NCBI GenBank assembly: GCA_013398175.1
Contig: VZRZ01008578.1
Span: 725,602-789,601, forward strand
Origin: Climacteris rufus
Taxonomy: Eukaryota > Chordata > Aves > Passeriformes > Climacteridae
DNA length: 64,000 nt
Direction of reading: 5' to 3'
This document shows positions 39,300 through 49,700 of this stretch, in pieces; positions within the stretch are counted from its first letter, which is position 1, and every line of letters starts with the position of its first letter. Below the pieces are notes generated by a model. That model was not told the DNA's origin. It saw only the letters and a list, made by a program, of their open reading frames with translations, and made no database searches. The position numbers and the translations under genes are program-made.

Positions 39300-42200
39300 A
39301 TGTATTAAGGGTTAATTGAAAGAAGAAGGCAGACAAGTTTTGTCTTTATGAAAATTATATGTGAAACTTAAGGAGCATAGCTAATGTTTTCATCAGCAGA
39401 CTGTAAAATTTCCATAGTCACCTGCATTTTGGACTAATTTTTTTCTTTTACAAAGTTCTGTAGTGAGGGGAATTGATGTTAAAAGAATTATCCACAAACA
39501 ATTTAGTCTTCTTTGAACAGTTTTCAATGTTGTATTTTCTTCTTTTTGAAGAAACTGCACTGGCCTGGGCTGGAGATGAGATCCTTCAAGGGGCTACTGC
39601 CTTTGCCCATCTCTGCTCCAGAACAGAAGTGCAATACAGAGCTCAGCAAGAGATGTTTCCTCTCTTCGCTGCACAAGATATCATGCACAGGGTCTTTAGA
39701 AGTTACCACGACTTAAGTTGTTGAACACTATAGTCAGGCTTTTTTTTGCTCCTTGGCATTATGTTTTTTTTGCTGTGGCAACATTCATATCTATCTATCT
39801 AACCAGACAGAGGGCATATCAAAAATTTCAGAAAAATTCCCAAGACATTCACTAATTTATCAACTGTGATCAGTGACAAATGACATCATCTGTTTTCTTT
39901 ACCTCTGTCAGGAAGAATTTTGATGTCTGATGTGGGTTAAAGGCAAGTTCCTCAATACTTGATAAAATTTCTATTTTGAGTATAAAAGATAACTGAAAAG
40001 AAATGTGAATGGAGAGACCAAGTATCACTTGAATGCAGTGATATATAGTGAATAAGGTCCAGCTTAATCTGTGGAATGACGACTCACTGGACTGTGTACC
40101 AACTTCAAATTTTAAAGCAATGCAGATGTTTTGAGGGCACAAGATTCCATTTCTTAAAATTCATATAAACTATAAAAGATCAGTTAAACAGAAAATTTTC
40201 TTGAGTTAAAGAATTATACTCTGTGATCAGTCTCTTTCAAATGCCAGATATTCCTGCTGCAAGCCTGATAGCAAAATATTCAAAATTTGTGTGAGAGCTC
40301 TTAACAGAGAATTACAATACAGAACACTCCATCTTGTGCAGTGGAGATAGCAATTGGCCCAGGTGACTGTGGTACCAACCAATACAGCCATGTAATTTTT
40401 ATTGTTTGTGTTTTCAATTCAAACATCAATACAGACTTACTATATTTTTAAACATTCTTTTTGTTTAACATTGTAAGATAGATAATGCACATAGATCTAT
40501 CAAAACACAGATGCTCATTGTTGAAATCCTACAAAAAGGGTTACTTTTCACAGATATATCCCAAACATTTTAGTTAAATGAATAATAATCTATTATATCA
40601 AAGTTTGAACATAAACGGGGGAAAAAAAAGAATTCTATAGCCACTGCTTTTTATCTTTCTATGGTATGGTGTATTGAACTATGTATCATCTTTGAATATT
40701 AAAGTATTAAATGTAAATGCATTCCACACCTTCTGGGATTTCAAATTTGTTTGGCTTTTCTCCTTGTCCCTGATCTTCTGGTGTTATTTAAAGCAAAACA
40801 GCACCTCACCTCTCACCAAAGAAAACCCCACCACCAACACCATTTCAGCTTAGAAACACAAGTTTGGTAAAACAGTCTTATATATTAAGTCAGGATTCTA
40901 GTCACTACTTGCGAAGAAGTAGAAAGTCATGAAGATTGAATCTGAGACCCTCTTTTTTTTTTTTCCTAAAAAAACCATGATAATACATTGGTACGTTGCT
41001 ATGAGCTTTAGTTCAGAATACAGCCTTGACTTCAAAAAGTGCAAAAATTATTATCTTAACCCTCTTGCCATAGGTTACAATAAATCATTAAGGGAAAGAA
41101 AAAGATTATTTGTTCATTCAGAAGATTATTGTAGTTAAATTTCCAACCATATTGCTGTATTCTGGAAATACCTACAAGTGTTTCTATGTTATTAGCATAA
41201 AATAAAGGTCATTCTGTTCAAGACAAGTTTTTATGAGAATGTTTTTTGTAATTATTTGAATTTAAAGCACTTGTGGCTCTACTTTGTGTCTAAATTCACA
41301 CTTATCACTGACAGCTGAAAATTCTCCAGCAATATTTGCTTTTGGGGATTTTCAGTGAGTACTTACAGGATAGTTCTGATGGTCCCTCCTTTATTTACCC
41401 CATTTCTTGAGAGTCTCCATTACTACCTGCATAACTTGCTGAAGACAAATTATAGCATACCTTACTTTCCCATCTGGGATAATAGAATTTCCTTTCATGA
41501 GTTACTTTCCTTCTTATTGTAGATAAATCTCCTGAGGGTCTGGATTTGGTTGGCAGATGATTTGTCTAGACTTTTCAGTGTCCTTGCAGAAGTAAGAGCA
41601 GGTGAGTTGGCACAGGTCACGAAGAATGAAAAAAATGAATTTGCTCATGCAGTGCATCTGTTTTAAGCACTGAAGCACACAAATGTCTCCAGGTGAAATA
41701 CATATCTACAAGAACATCTGTTACTGCACATTTTTCTTTTAATAACTGTTGAAGTTACCAAGATGAAATATATTGGCAGAAATCAATTTTGTGTGTGTGT
41801 TCCCTGTAATTCACATTAGAAATGCTCACCTGTTTTCAGCCTTTTGGATTTGAAGGTCTAGTGAGTTTATGTATGATTCATTTTTCCAATTATGTTGTTT
41901 TTATTTCCTGTAACTACATGTAAGGCTTCTTAAGATAGAAATTTAAAAAACTTAGGGAAAAAAATCCAACTAAACAAAAATGGGAAATTAACAGATATTC
42001 CTGTCAGCCTGTGATTAACTTGATTTACATGGAATTACAAATGTTTATGTAGCAAACATGGTCCACATGTTGTAAGCTAAAACCTTTGTCTACATTTTTG
42101 CTTTTGAACACAGTATGATCAAAGTGACCAATAGTTCTTAGTTACTTTTTTGTGGTGTTTGCCAGGTCAACCAAATATCCTTGAATATATGTTACCATAG

Positions 42201-43379
42201 AGATTATATTGTCCTCTAGTTCCTCGCAGTAAGGAAATCATAACACTCAACTGGCACTGGGTATGCCTCCATTAGCTTTGTAGGCTGTAATTGGGTTAAA
42301 TGCCTAACCACTAGGAAAGTAAGTAAACAAAATTAAAAGCAAGGATTGTTTATTATTTAAAAACCCACACAAACAAACCCAACATAAAACAGCAAAGAGC
42401 CAAAAGAATAGAAAAAATGAACAAAAGTCTTGTAGAAGTAAGATTTGTTCTAGTTTGGATTTAATTTACATTCATATGCTAACTATATATCTAAAACACT
42501 TCTGTCGGAAAGATACTTCTATTAGGAATGAATGCTATTTTCCCCTTTTTTCACATTCTTCCCCTCTTTGCCCTCCCCCCCCCAATTTAAATGATTCAGA
42601 CTATCACAAGGATAAGTTCCTTTAAGAAAAATAATTGTGAACTTTTGTCATTTGAGGTGGTAGTCTAAGTATTCTCCATCATTTCAAAAATAGGGATTTT
42701 CTTTACTGTTACAATTGCCAAACTATCACAGTAAGATGTGACTTTACTGTGATCTGATTAATAGAATAGAAATCAGGAACTGACAGAGTGAATGTGATTA
42801 ATTCCTATTGCTGTTCCCTACAGGGAAGCAGGGTGAATACCTGCCCCCTCATAGCTCAAAAGAGGTGGAAAATCCAGCAAGAAAGCCTGCTGGGATGCTG
42901 CACAATGGGAGGAAAATTGTAGTTAAAGCTGGAAAACAAAATCTGAGGTTTGTCATTCTGTCAGACAAACAAGGAGGAGGTAAATAAGTGTTGGGCAGAA
43001 AGGAGAGATGAATGTTCATGCTGGCCATTAGGCTCTCATTGGGCTGCTGAAGGAAAGAGTAACAGAAAGCTGAAGAGGTGATCCCTTTTTGCCATTGCAC
43101 CTGTGCCTTGCAGAAGGGCTTTCAGGGCAGACGTCACCTCTCATTCTCTTCTCCTCTTGTTAGGCATAGCAGTGGTGACCCTTTATATTTTGCTGCAGAA
43201 GTCCCTCAAGTGGCTGGTGGTGGCATGGAGGGGAAGAAACAATTTTGTCAGTAATGTGCAGTGTCACATTGTTCATTCTCCCCATACTGTGTAGCAGCTG
43301 ATGTTAGTCAGACACCTCCTCCACCCCATGCACCTTCAGCACCCAGCTGCTTCCCAAAGCAGTACCACAGATTAAGACT

Positions 43380-43824
43380 TGGCAAGCTGATATGGCAGAT
43401 GTGGAGTATAAGGTGAAGCAGGCAGGTGAGCAGACTTGGGAGCTCATGGTGGGATGCCATGAGGGCATCTCAGGGCCTGGACTGTCACTTCCCAGCAGGC
43501 TCTGTCCCTGCCAGCTTCCCTCCTCACCCCTGTGTCTTGCCAGGTGTTGGTATGAATGTGACAGCTTACACACTTAATGCCATCCCTAATGATGCTGTCT
43601 GGCATGTGTGTCTATCCAGTTACTACCCTCAGCGATCATGGAGTGCTGTCCGGATTGCTGCAGCAGTCCTGCCGCTCAGCTCCGTGGCTTCCTGGGGAGC
43701 AGGTGCTGGTCAGACTGCTGTCAGTGCAGGTGGCCCAGCTGCATAGAATGATAGCAGGCACTCTTTCCTCTTCATCTTTTCTCTTTGTCTCATCTTGTAA
43801 CTAGACACTGCAATTTCAAGTTAC
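43380..43824. other. GC-richer patch with no identified gene
   Basis: This segment is clearly richer in G and C than its surroundings and is open in more than one forward frame (43392-43577, 43426-43746, 43577-43804), with an overlapping reverse frame. Such multi-frame openness usually reflects base composition, not coding. It directly abuts the CR1 fragment that begins near 43828. It could be an unrecognised repeat or a conserved regulatory element. Confidence 0.3.
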
Positions 43825-43827
43825 AAA

Positions 43828-44283
43828 ATTGGAGTGTGTTCAGAGAAGGGCAACAAAGCTGTTGAATGGTCTCGAGTACAAATCTTATGAGTGGCTGAGG
43901 GGGATGGGTTATTTGACCAGGAGAAAAGGGGGCTGAGGGGTACTCTCTCTACAACTACCTCAAGAGATTGTGTCCAGGTGGGAGTCGGTCTCTTCTCCCA
44001 GGTAATAAGCAATAGGACAAAAGGAAATGGCCTCAAGTTGTGCCAGGGGCAGTTTAGACTGGATATTAGGAAAAGTTGCTTCACCCAAAGGTTGGTCAAG
44101 CATTGGAACAGGCTGTCCAGGGAAGTGGTTGAGTCACCATACCTGGAAATGTTCAAAAAATATGTAGGTGTGGTGCTTAGAGATGTGGATTAGTGGTGAG
44201 CTTAGTTAGTGATTAGTGCTAGGTTAATGGTTGGACTCCATGATTTTAGAGGTCTTTTTCAACCTTAATGATTCTATGGTTCT
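43828..44283 (+). mobile_element. CR1 LINE 3' end (ORF2 C-terminus plus 3' UTR)
   Basis: Forward translation across frames gives CR1 ORF2 C-terminal hallmarks: LECVQRRATKLLNGLEYKSY, then VGVGLFSQVISNRTKGNGLK, LCQGQFRLDIRKSCFTQRLV and KHWNRLSREVVESPYLEMFK. It is followed by the stop in GATGTGGATTAG and a 3' UTR. It ends in the typical CR1 terminus, GATTCTATGGTTCTA, at about 44283. The segment between the first and second motifs has a frame change and a lost stretch, so the copy is dead. It is 5'-truncated, as most CR1 copies are. Confidence 0.93.
43891..44193 (+). pseudogene. CR1 ORF2 C-terminal remnant
   Basis: An open frame of about 100 codons within the CR1 fragment. It covers the end of ORF2, from the GLFSQV region through DIRKSCFTQRLVKHWNRLS to the natural ORF2 end near VVLRDVD. 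It contains no RT catalytic core. It is not a host gene. Confidence 0.85.
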
Positions 44284-45109
44284 AAAAAGTTTAGCTGCAA
44301 CCTTTTTGAATAGAGGCCATGAATTCACATTGTGGTCTGTTAATCAGCTAGCTTGTGCACCTTATTTACCTAATTTATCCTAATCAGATTTTATTTTTAT
44401 GTTTATTTCAGAGTATTTAAAAACTCATTTTTGATGTTGACACGTAAATCATTATTGTTGTTAGCTTAGGTGCTGTTGGTCACAGCCGAGTGCTCTCATA
44501 CTTGCTCTTTCCTTGCAGGGAAATTTGAGCTATTCTGCCCAATGAAACACATTTTTATTATTTGAGATTTTTACTGTGCCATTTCTGAACTGCTGCAACT
44601 GGCTCGTAATGTGTTCTAATTAGGGAAACTATTTATACTCAATTCAAAATGGATCTGTATCTGAAACAGGGAGAATCTAGTGAAATGTGATATTTACTCA
44701 TCTTGCATGTGAACACTGACACTATAAGGAATGGAAATTAGTTGCTGTTTAGAGGTATGGAGAGAGAAAAAGTAGCTCTTCCTACTAATGCACTGTGGTT
44801 AAAAGAAAACATTTAGTGGCTTGCTTTGTTAAAATTACATGACTAAATAAAAAGGTGTTTGAAAATTGAACATTTTTATCCTCCTTTTTCAATACCTTCC
44901 ATATTAGCAAATATGAGAGGTGTATTGTTAGCCTTCAGATTTAGGAAGTACATTTTTTAAATGATCTTGTATTCTAAATTTGGGCTTTTATTAGATTTGG
45001 GTAAAATGCAGTATTTCAGAATAACTTATCTGTTTGTGTTGAGTTTATTCTGGGAACTATAGCCATATTTTAAAAAAAGCTATGAGCTCATAAGACTTTT
45101 ATGAAATAG
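44284..45109. other. AT-rich DNA upstream of a candidate exon
   Basis: No repeat or coding frame recognised. If the exon at 45110 is real, this is intron. The immediate acceptor region (GACTTTTATGAAATAG) has only a weak pyrimidine tract. Confidence 0.45.
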
Positions 45110-45275
45110 GCCATTGTTGGAAAATGCATATGATGAAGAAGCGTTCATGCAGGCAGTGTTGGGAGTGGATTTTGGCACAGAAGTGGCACCCACACCGACT
45201 GTGAAGATCAGCGTGTCTTCTGTCCGCTGTCTTGGAGTACTTCTTAGTAAGGAGATATCAGCTGTCAGTAATCAG
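45110..45275 (+). CDS. Candidate internal coding exon, unidentified protein
   Basis: A 166-base segment bounded by an AG acceptor (ATGAAATAG) and a donor (ATCAG then GTATTG). The frame from 45111 encodes 55 residues without a stop. They include an acidic start, LLENAYDEEAFMQAVLGVDF at residues 2-21, then TPTVKISVSSVRCLGVLLSK at residues 28-47. The second half alternates hydrophobic residues in a way seen in helical-repeat (HEAT/ARM-like) proteins, but that is only an impression. The donor leaves phase 0 and the acceptor phase 1. GC content and codon choice stand out from the AT-rich flanks. I cannot name the gene. The open frame continues into the intron to 45419, as expected by chance. Weak point: the acceptor's poor pyrimidine tract. 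Confidence 0.5.
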
Positions 45276-45599
45276 GTATTGACACTTCTAAGATTCATGG
45301 AGTTTTGGTATAGAGAGCTTAAAAAGTGCATGGCTTTAGTTCTTGTCTTCCATAAAGAGAAATCTTATCAGAAGTGGTTAAATCGTTCTTCTATGTTCTT
45401 TATTCTCTGTCTCTGCTAGCAGTGTTAGTAGTTTTTTGTTGAATCCAGTCTGACAACAGCAAATGATTGTGAGAGTCACATAGTAGTCTAGTACTAGAGT
45501 CAGTCATGCAAGAATTGACTCATGAAAGGGCAGCAGGACATCTAAATATCCTGTATTCATGTTTTGTGGGGTGTACTGGCTTGTGCTGAGGACTGTCAG

Positions 45600-45695
45600 G
45601 TTGCAGTGAAGATGGATGGCTGTTATCTCAGACGTGGAAATATAACTAAGCATTTCAATATTGGGCTACTTAACGGGAGGACAATAAAAAAGAAG
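45600..45695 (+). CDS. Weak candidate coding exon next to a strong donor
   Basis: A consensus donor (AAGAAG then GTAAGA) at 45696 ends a 96-base segment that is open for 32 codons. It starts after CTGTCAG and includes VAVKMDGCYLRRGNITKHFN at residues 1-20. It is phase 0 at both ends, which matches the phase-0 donor at 45275, so the two could be spliced in frame across a 324-base intron. The acceptor side lacks a clear pyrimidine tract and the peptide matches nothing I know. It may be chance. Confidence 0.2.
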
Positions 45696-46268
45696 GTAAG
45701 AATTTGAGGGAATTGTTTTATGATACTCTTTGCTTGCTTATGTACAAGCTCTTTTTCAGATTTAAATTTTATTGGCAGTTTAGCTTTCTCCCCTTGCCTG
45801 ATCCTTCCTTCCTGGGTCTCTCGGTCTCCTTTGGTTAATGTGAAAGTGGTTTTTTATGTCTTAACAGTTCTTCTAAAAAGCCTTGGTGGGGTTAAGTCTG
45901 TCTTTGCCAAAATCAATCTGTATGATTTACTCCATTGCTCTATTTTTAGATTTCTTCCTGCTCTGTGGGAGATGCAATAAACAGAACCCTCATTTCTATG
46001 CAGAATCATAAATTCTGTAGCATTTCCAGTGCATATGTTCCAAGTCAGGCAGAACAGGGCAGGGAATTGTACCTTTGCCTGCTACATCCAAGCTGAAAGT
46101 TGTGCTCAGTAGGACACAGACACAGGCTTTTCTTATTTCCCCTGGCCACCTTTGGACATTAATGCTGGATGGATACAACCTGCTTCAGAGTCTGAGAATT
46201 GTGGAGAATTAGTTGTCTTCTGCACAGTCTCCTCAGAACTGAGGCTACCTTAGAGAGGTGTTTTAGGG
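45696..46268. other. Non-coding DNA between candidate exon and LTR
   Basis: No gene recognised. The frames at 45720-45980 (plus) and 45996-46178 (minus) have no motif support. Probably intron. Confidence 0.45.
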
Positions 46269-46377
46269 TGTGGTGGTTTGACTCTGGCCAGGTGCCCACC
46301 AGGCTGCCCTATAGCTCCCTCCCCCAGAGGGAGAGGTGAAAGGACAAGATGAATCAGTGGGTCGAGATAAGGCAGTT

Positions 46378-46383
46378 TTTATT
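46378..46383 (-). terminator. LTR polyadenylation signal
   Basis: AATAAA on the minus strand (TTTATT on plus), about 186 bases downstream of the TATA box. It marks the end of R in this solo LTR. Confidence 0.65.
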
Positions 46384-46568
46384 GAAGCGACAGAAAAGCA
46401 AAAGCAGGGTCTGCGCGTGCATAAGCAAAAGGAGGACAAGTCAATCTCTACTTCCCATCAGCAAGCGATGTTCAGGCACGTCCTGGGAAGCAGGGCCTCA
46501 GCACGTGTAGTGGTTCCGTGGGAAGGCAGACATTACAGAGTGCCTCCCCCTCCTCCTCTCTCTCTCGG

Positions 46569-46576
46569 CTTTTATA
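46569..46576 (-). promoter_or_regulatory. LTR TATA box
   Basis: Reads TATAAAAG on the minus strand, within GATATAAAAGCCG. It lies just downstream of the CRE motif, where a U3 promoter would place it. Confidence 0.65.
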
Positions 46577-46583
46577 TCTGAGC

Positions 46584-46591
46584 TGACGTCA
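46584..46591 (-). promoter_or_regulatory. CRE-like palindrome in the LTR U3
   Basis: A perfect TGACGTCA, the consensus CREB/ATF site, 7 bases upstream of the LTR TATA box in minus orientation. It is palindromic, so the strand follows the LTR. Activity is not known. Confidence 0.6.
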
Positions 46592-46797
46592 TACGGTATG
46601 GAATATCCCTTTGGTTCCTTTGGGTCAGCTGGCCTGCTTGTTTTCCTTCCCGAGGTCTTGCCCACTCCCTGCCCTTTGATGGGGGAGAATGTTAGAGGGA
46701 CAGTGCTTCTCAGCAGTAGCCAAAACACCGCTGTGTTATCAACTGAAGCACAGCACTGGCAGGGCTGCTGAACTCTACCTTTGTTAGAACCAATACA

Positions 46798-49700
46798 TTG
46801 GGTTTTTGGATCCTGAGAGGGCTAGAAATTATCGATATATAGAAGGACTTGCAAACTTTGACAGGAAAAAACTGAAATGCCCCAGACACTTGAGAAGTAA
46901 CAGGGCACTGAAACGTGGACAAAGAGTTTAGTGTTATTAGATAATTGTAAGTCTCTGCAAATCTGATTCTCCCTGTAAATGAATATCTTATGTAGCCTGT
47001 GGTGATGAATGGGAGCATGGATAAGATTTTTGTGCACACAGTGGATTTGTCCATGATTTACTGATATACTGCTGAAATTCTCAGAAAGGGGATGTAGCAC
47101 TTTATTATGTAGCACTTAGCCCAGGAAATCATGGTCTTGACTAGAATCTCGCTGCAGTACCATAGAATTAATATAGAATAATAACTCTTAACCAAAAAAG
47201 CATTGTACTAGATGCTTTCCAGACCACTGGAGAAAATTGTATCCCAGAACGACGTAGAGAAATTCTGGTGATTTCAGTAGAAGCTATTTCTTGCCAATGC
47301 CATTGAGAATTGCAGACTTACAACTTCCTTGAATCCAGCTGCATAGATACAGTTACAATTTGCATTTATGGGAGCTGCTTACACCCAAGCACTTGTAAAA
47401 CTGTTGAACAGCAAATTATTTTTTGGTTCTTGTTGTGGCAAATAAAATCAATAGCCACTTAAGCTTCCAGACTGTTCATCAGTCTTGAACCTGTGAGCTA
47501 TAGGAATAAGTTTTGAAGGGCCCAAACAATTAGGGAACTAACTTTCATTGCTGTGAAATATCCTTCATATCTCAAGCCATTCACAAATTTGAATACTAGC
47601 TTAATCTGCTACTAGGTTTGGTTTTCTCAGCTGATGGTGTCCTTAAGAAGTAAAACGGTGCATGATTCAGATCTTGAATTCTAAAATACAATTGTTCTCA
47701 AATACCATATTTAAAGGAAACCCTGGAAACTTGTGCCTGAAAAAGTACACTATGTAGGTTCATATTTCAAGCACTTGTGAAAATGTTTTATGAGTATCTG
47801 ATGGCATGAATTCACAACTGCTGGTACATATTTTTGTGGTGTCACTAAATCTTGGTCGTATCCAGGTAAGTCTTCAGTGTTTATTACTATGTCTCTCTGG
47901 TATCTTTTCCATTATTAACAATCCAGCCTAAGTAAATAGTGATAATTTGAGACCGAATTCTAGGTTTGGTTTTGCTGCTATTGTAGTGATACAGCTTTTG
48001 TTGGCACCTGCCTTCTTCTAGTTAGACTGATTACAGGCTTTTGTTTGCTGCTCTTTCATACAGGTAACCTAAACAAGAACAAGAGTAATGCTTGCTAGAA
48101 GCAGCAGGTAATTCTGTAATTTTTTGAAAAAGGTTAGTTTGGTGTTCTAGATGATACTCTCTTTATGGGAAATCTATAAAACATGCTCAAAGAGAATCAG
48201 AAATATTTTTGAGAGTTTTTATCATATTTTCTTTTTGATTGATTATTTAGTTTGGAAGATAGCTCTGTAGCAAGTCAAGTGCAGTTTGTCTTCTGACTAT
48301 GCTGTTTCATGGTCCTGTTTCAGTTTAAAATCTGAATGAAGAGATGTATCTTTGTCAATCTCCCTGTGTTAATTCAAGCAACTGCTTAAAGATGCAGTTC
48401 CACAGCACAAAAGGCATTGGACTTTTTGGTGGAAAGGCTGATTAAACAAACCTGAAGGTGTCTGCAATAATAATTGTGATCAATTTCTGTGCCTGCTAAA
48501 GTGACAGAGATTAGACAAGCATTGGGTTCTGCCACAAATTGTAGCTTTGCAACAGGGCTTAGTAATGTGTGTGTTTGCCTGTCTGTCTGTCACACTATTT
48601 GATACATGTCAGGCTCTTGCATAATCTTTCTGTTGAATAAATAGGGCACTTCAAAATGTGTCAGAGAGAATTGTCACTCTACACACAGGCAGAGTGATTG
48701 ACTTGATGATTTATTAGCCTCTTTGCTGTGCTGTTTTTATTAGACTATGGTTTGCCCTATATATACATAGCTTTACTATCTAAATAAGCCACTATAATAT
48801 GCCGGTCCAAGAAAAATTATTTTCAAGAGAAGGAAACCTTTCATATCTGTCTGCATTTCAACAAATGTCATTATAAAATACGGTTATTTGCTTTTGTAGC
48901 TTTTTTTATTTGCCAGCTACTAGGGTATATTTCCATTTCTTGAAATATTTTCATCCCTTTTGAACAATACTTCTCTTTTACATTTCTATTGTAATTCATA
49001 TGCACTTAAAGTTGAGCAATTTAATAATATCCTCATTCAAAAGATGTTTTTCTTCCCTGCTCCATAAAAGGAAACTTTTAAACAAGATTGAAACTGGTTT
49101 TTTTACATATAATAGTGCTTTCAGTTCACTTTAACTCATGCTTAGTTTTAAAGAAGTTTGTTTCTGCAGGTGTCAGAATGCTTAAATATTGCAATGGTGT
49201 TTTGCTGGCTACAAAGTCCACTGAAGATTGGTTGCTTAAGGCCCTTTTCACTCTACAAGTCACGTTCTTTTTTGTAAGCTTCATTGCAGATCAATTCATT
49301 CAAGTGACACATTAACAAACCTTCAGCTCCTAATTACAATTCTATCAACCAAAGGGTTATTTTTGAGAAGAGTAGGATTCAAGTAATGGATCCTATTGTG
49401 TGCAGAGCCACCATCACATGCAAAATTTTGTTTGTGCAATTGTAATTTTTGTATATTTTTGTATTTGCTTTATATCTACATGCAGAAACAGATCAGTTGC
49501 ATTTTCTGTTTTAAAAAAAATACATGGCTCCAACATGAATCATATTTTATGGATGAAGTTCATTTGAATTATGTTTAATTTTCGTTCGTTTACCTACAAT
49601 TATCAATGTGATTTCCTGAAAATTACAATTTAGTCAAGAGGGACTTCAGGATGAATAATAGAGGGGTGAATGAATTCAGCATGTATGTTGTGGTTCCAGC

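Larger units (their letters stand above)
31476..43379. other. Long AT-rich non-coding stretch, no confident gene
   Basis: Twelve kilobases without a recognised gene or interspersed repeat. Frames at 33473-33811, 37007-37324, 38107-38442 and 39473-39724 are open but match nothing I know. Two perfect 10-bp hairpins occur at 39023-39049 and 39275-39299. A TATC microsatellite lies at 39787-39801, poly-T at 40952-40964, and a C-run near 42573-42583. Confidence 0.5.
46269..46797 (-). mobile_element. Solo LTR of an avian endogenous retrovirus-like element (ERVL-type likely), minus orientation
   Basis: The copy is about 529 bp and bounded by TG...CA; its inner sequence is familiar from bird genomes (for example the TACGGTATGGAATATCCCTT stretch at 46592-46611). 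Promoter signals read on the minus strand: CRE palindrome TGACGTCA at 46584-46591, TATAAAAG at 46569-46576, and AATAAA at 46378-46383 about 186 bases downstream. The order U3-R-U5 therefore runs right to left. Flanks TAGGG and TTGGG match at 4 of 5 bases, consistent with a decayed 5-bp target-site duplication. No gag, pol or env sequence adjoins it, so it is a solo LTR left by recombination. The class call (5-bp duplication suggests ERVL) is inference. Confidence 0.85.

Noticed and set aside
39473..39724. Plus frame after TTTTCTTCTTTTTGAAG, considered as an exon
   Set aside because: Open in two forward frames and one reverse frame at once, and no good donor follows; composition explains it better than coding.
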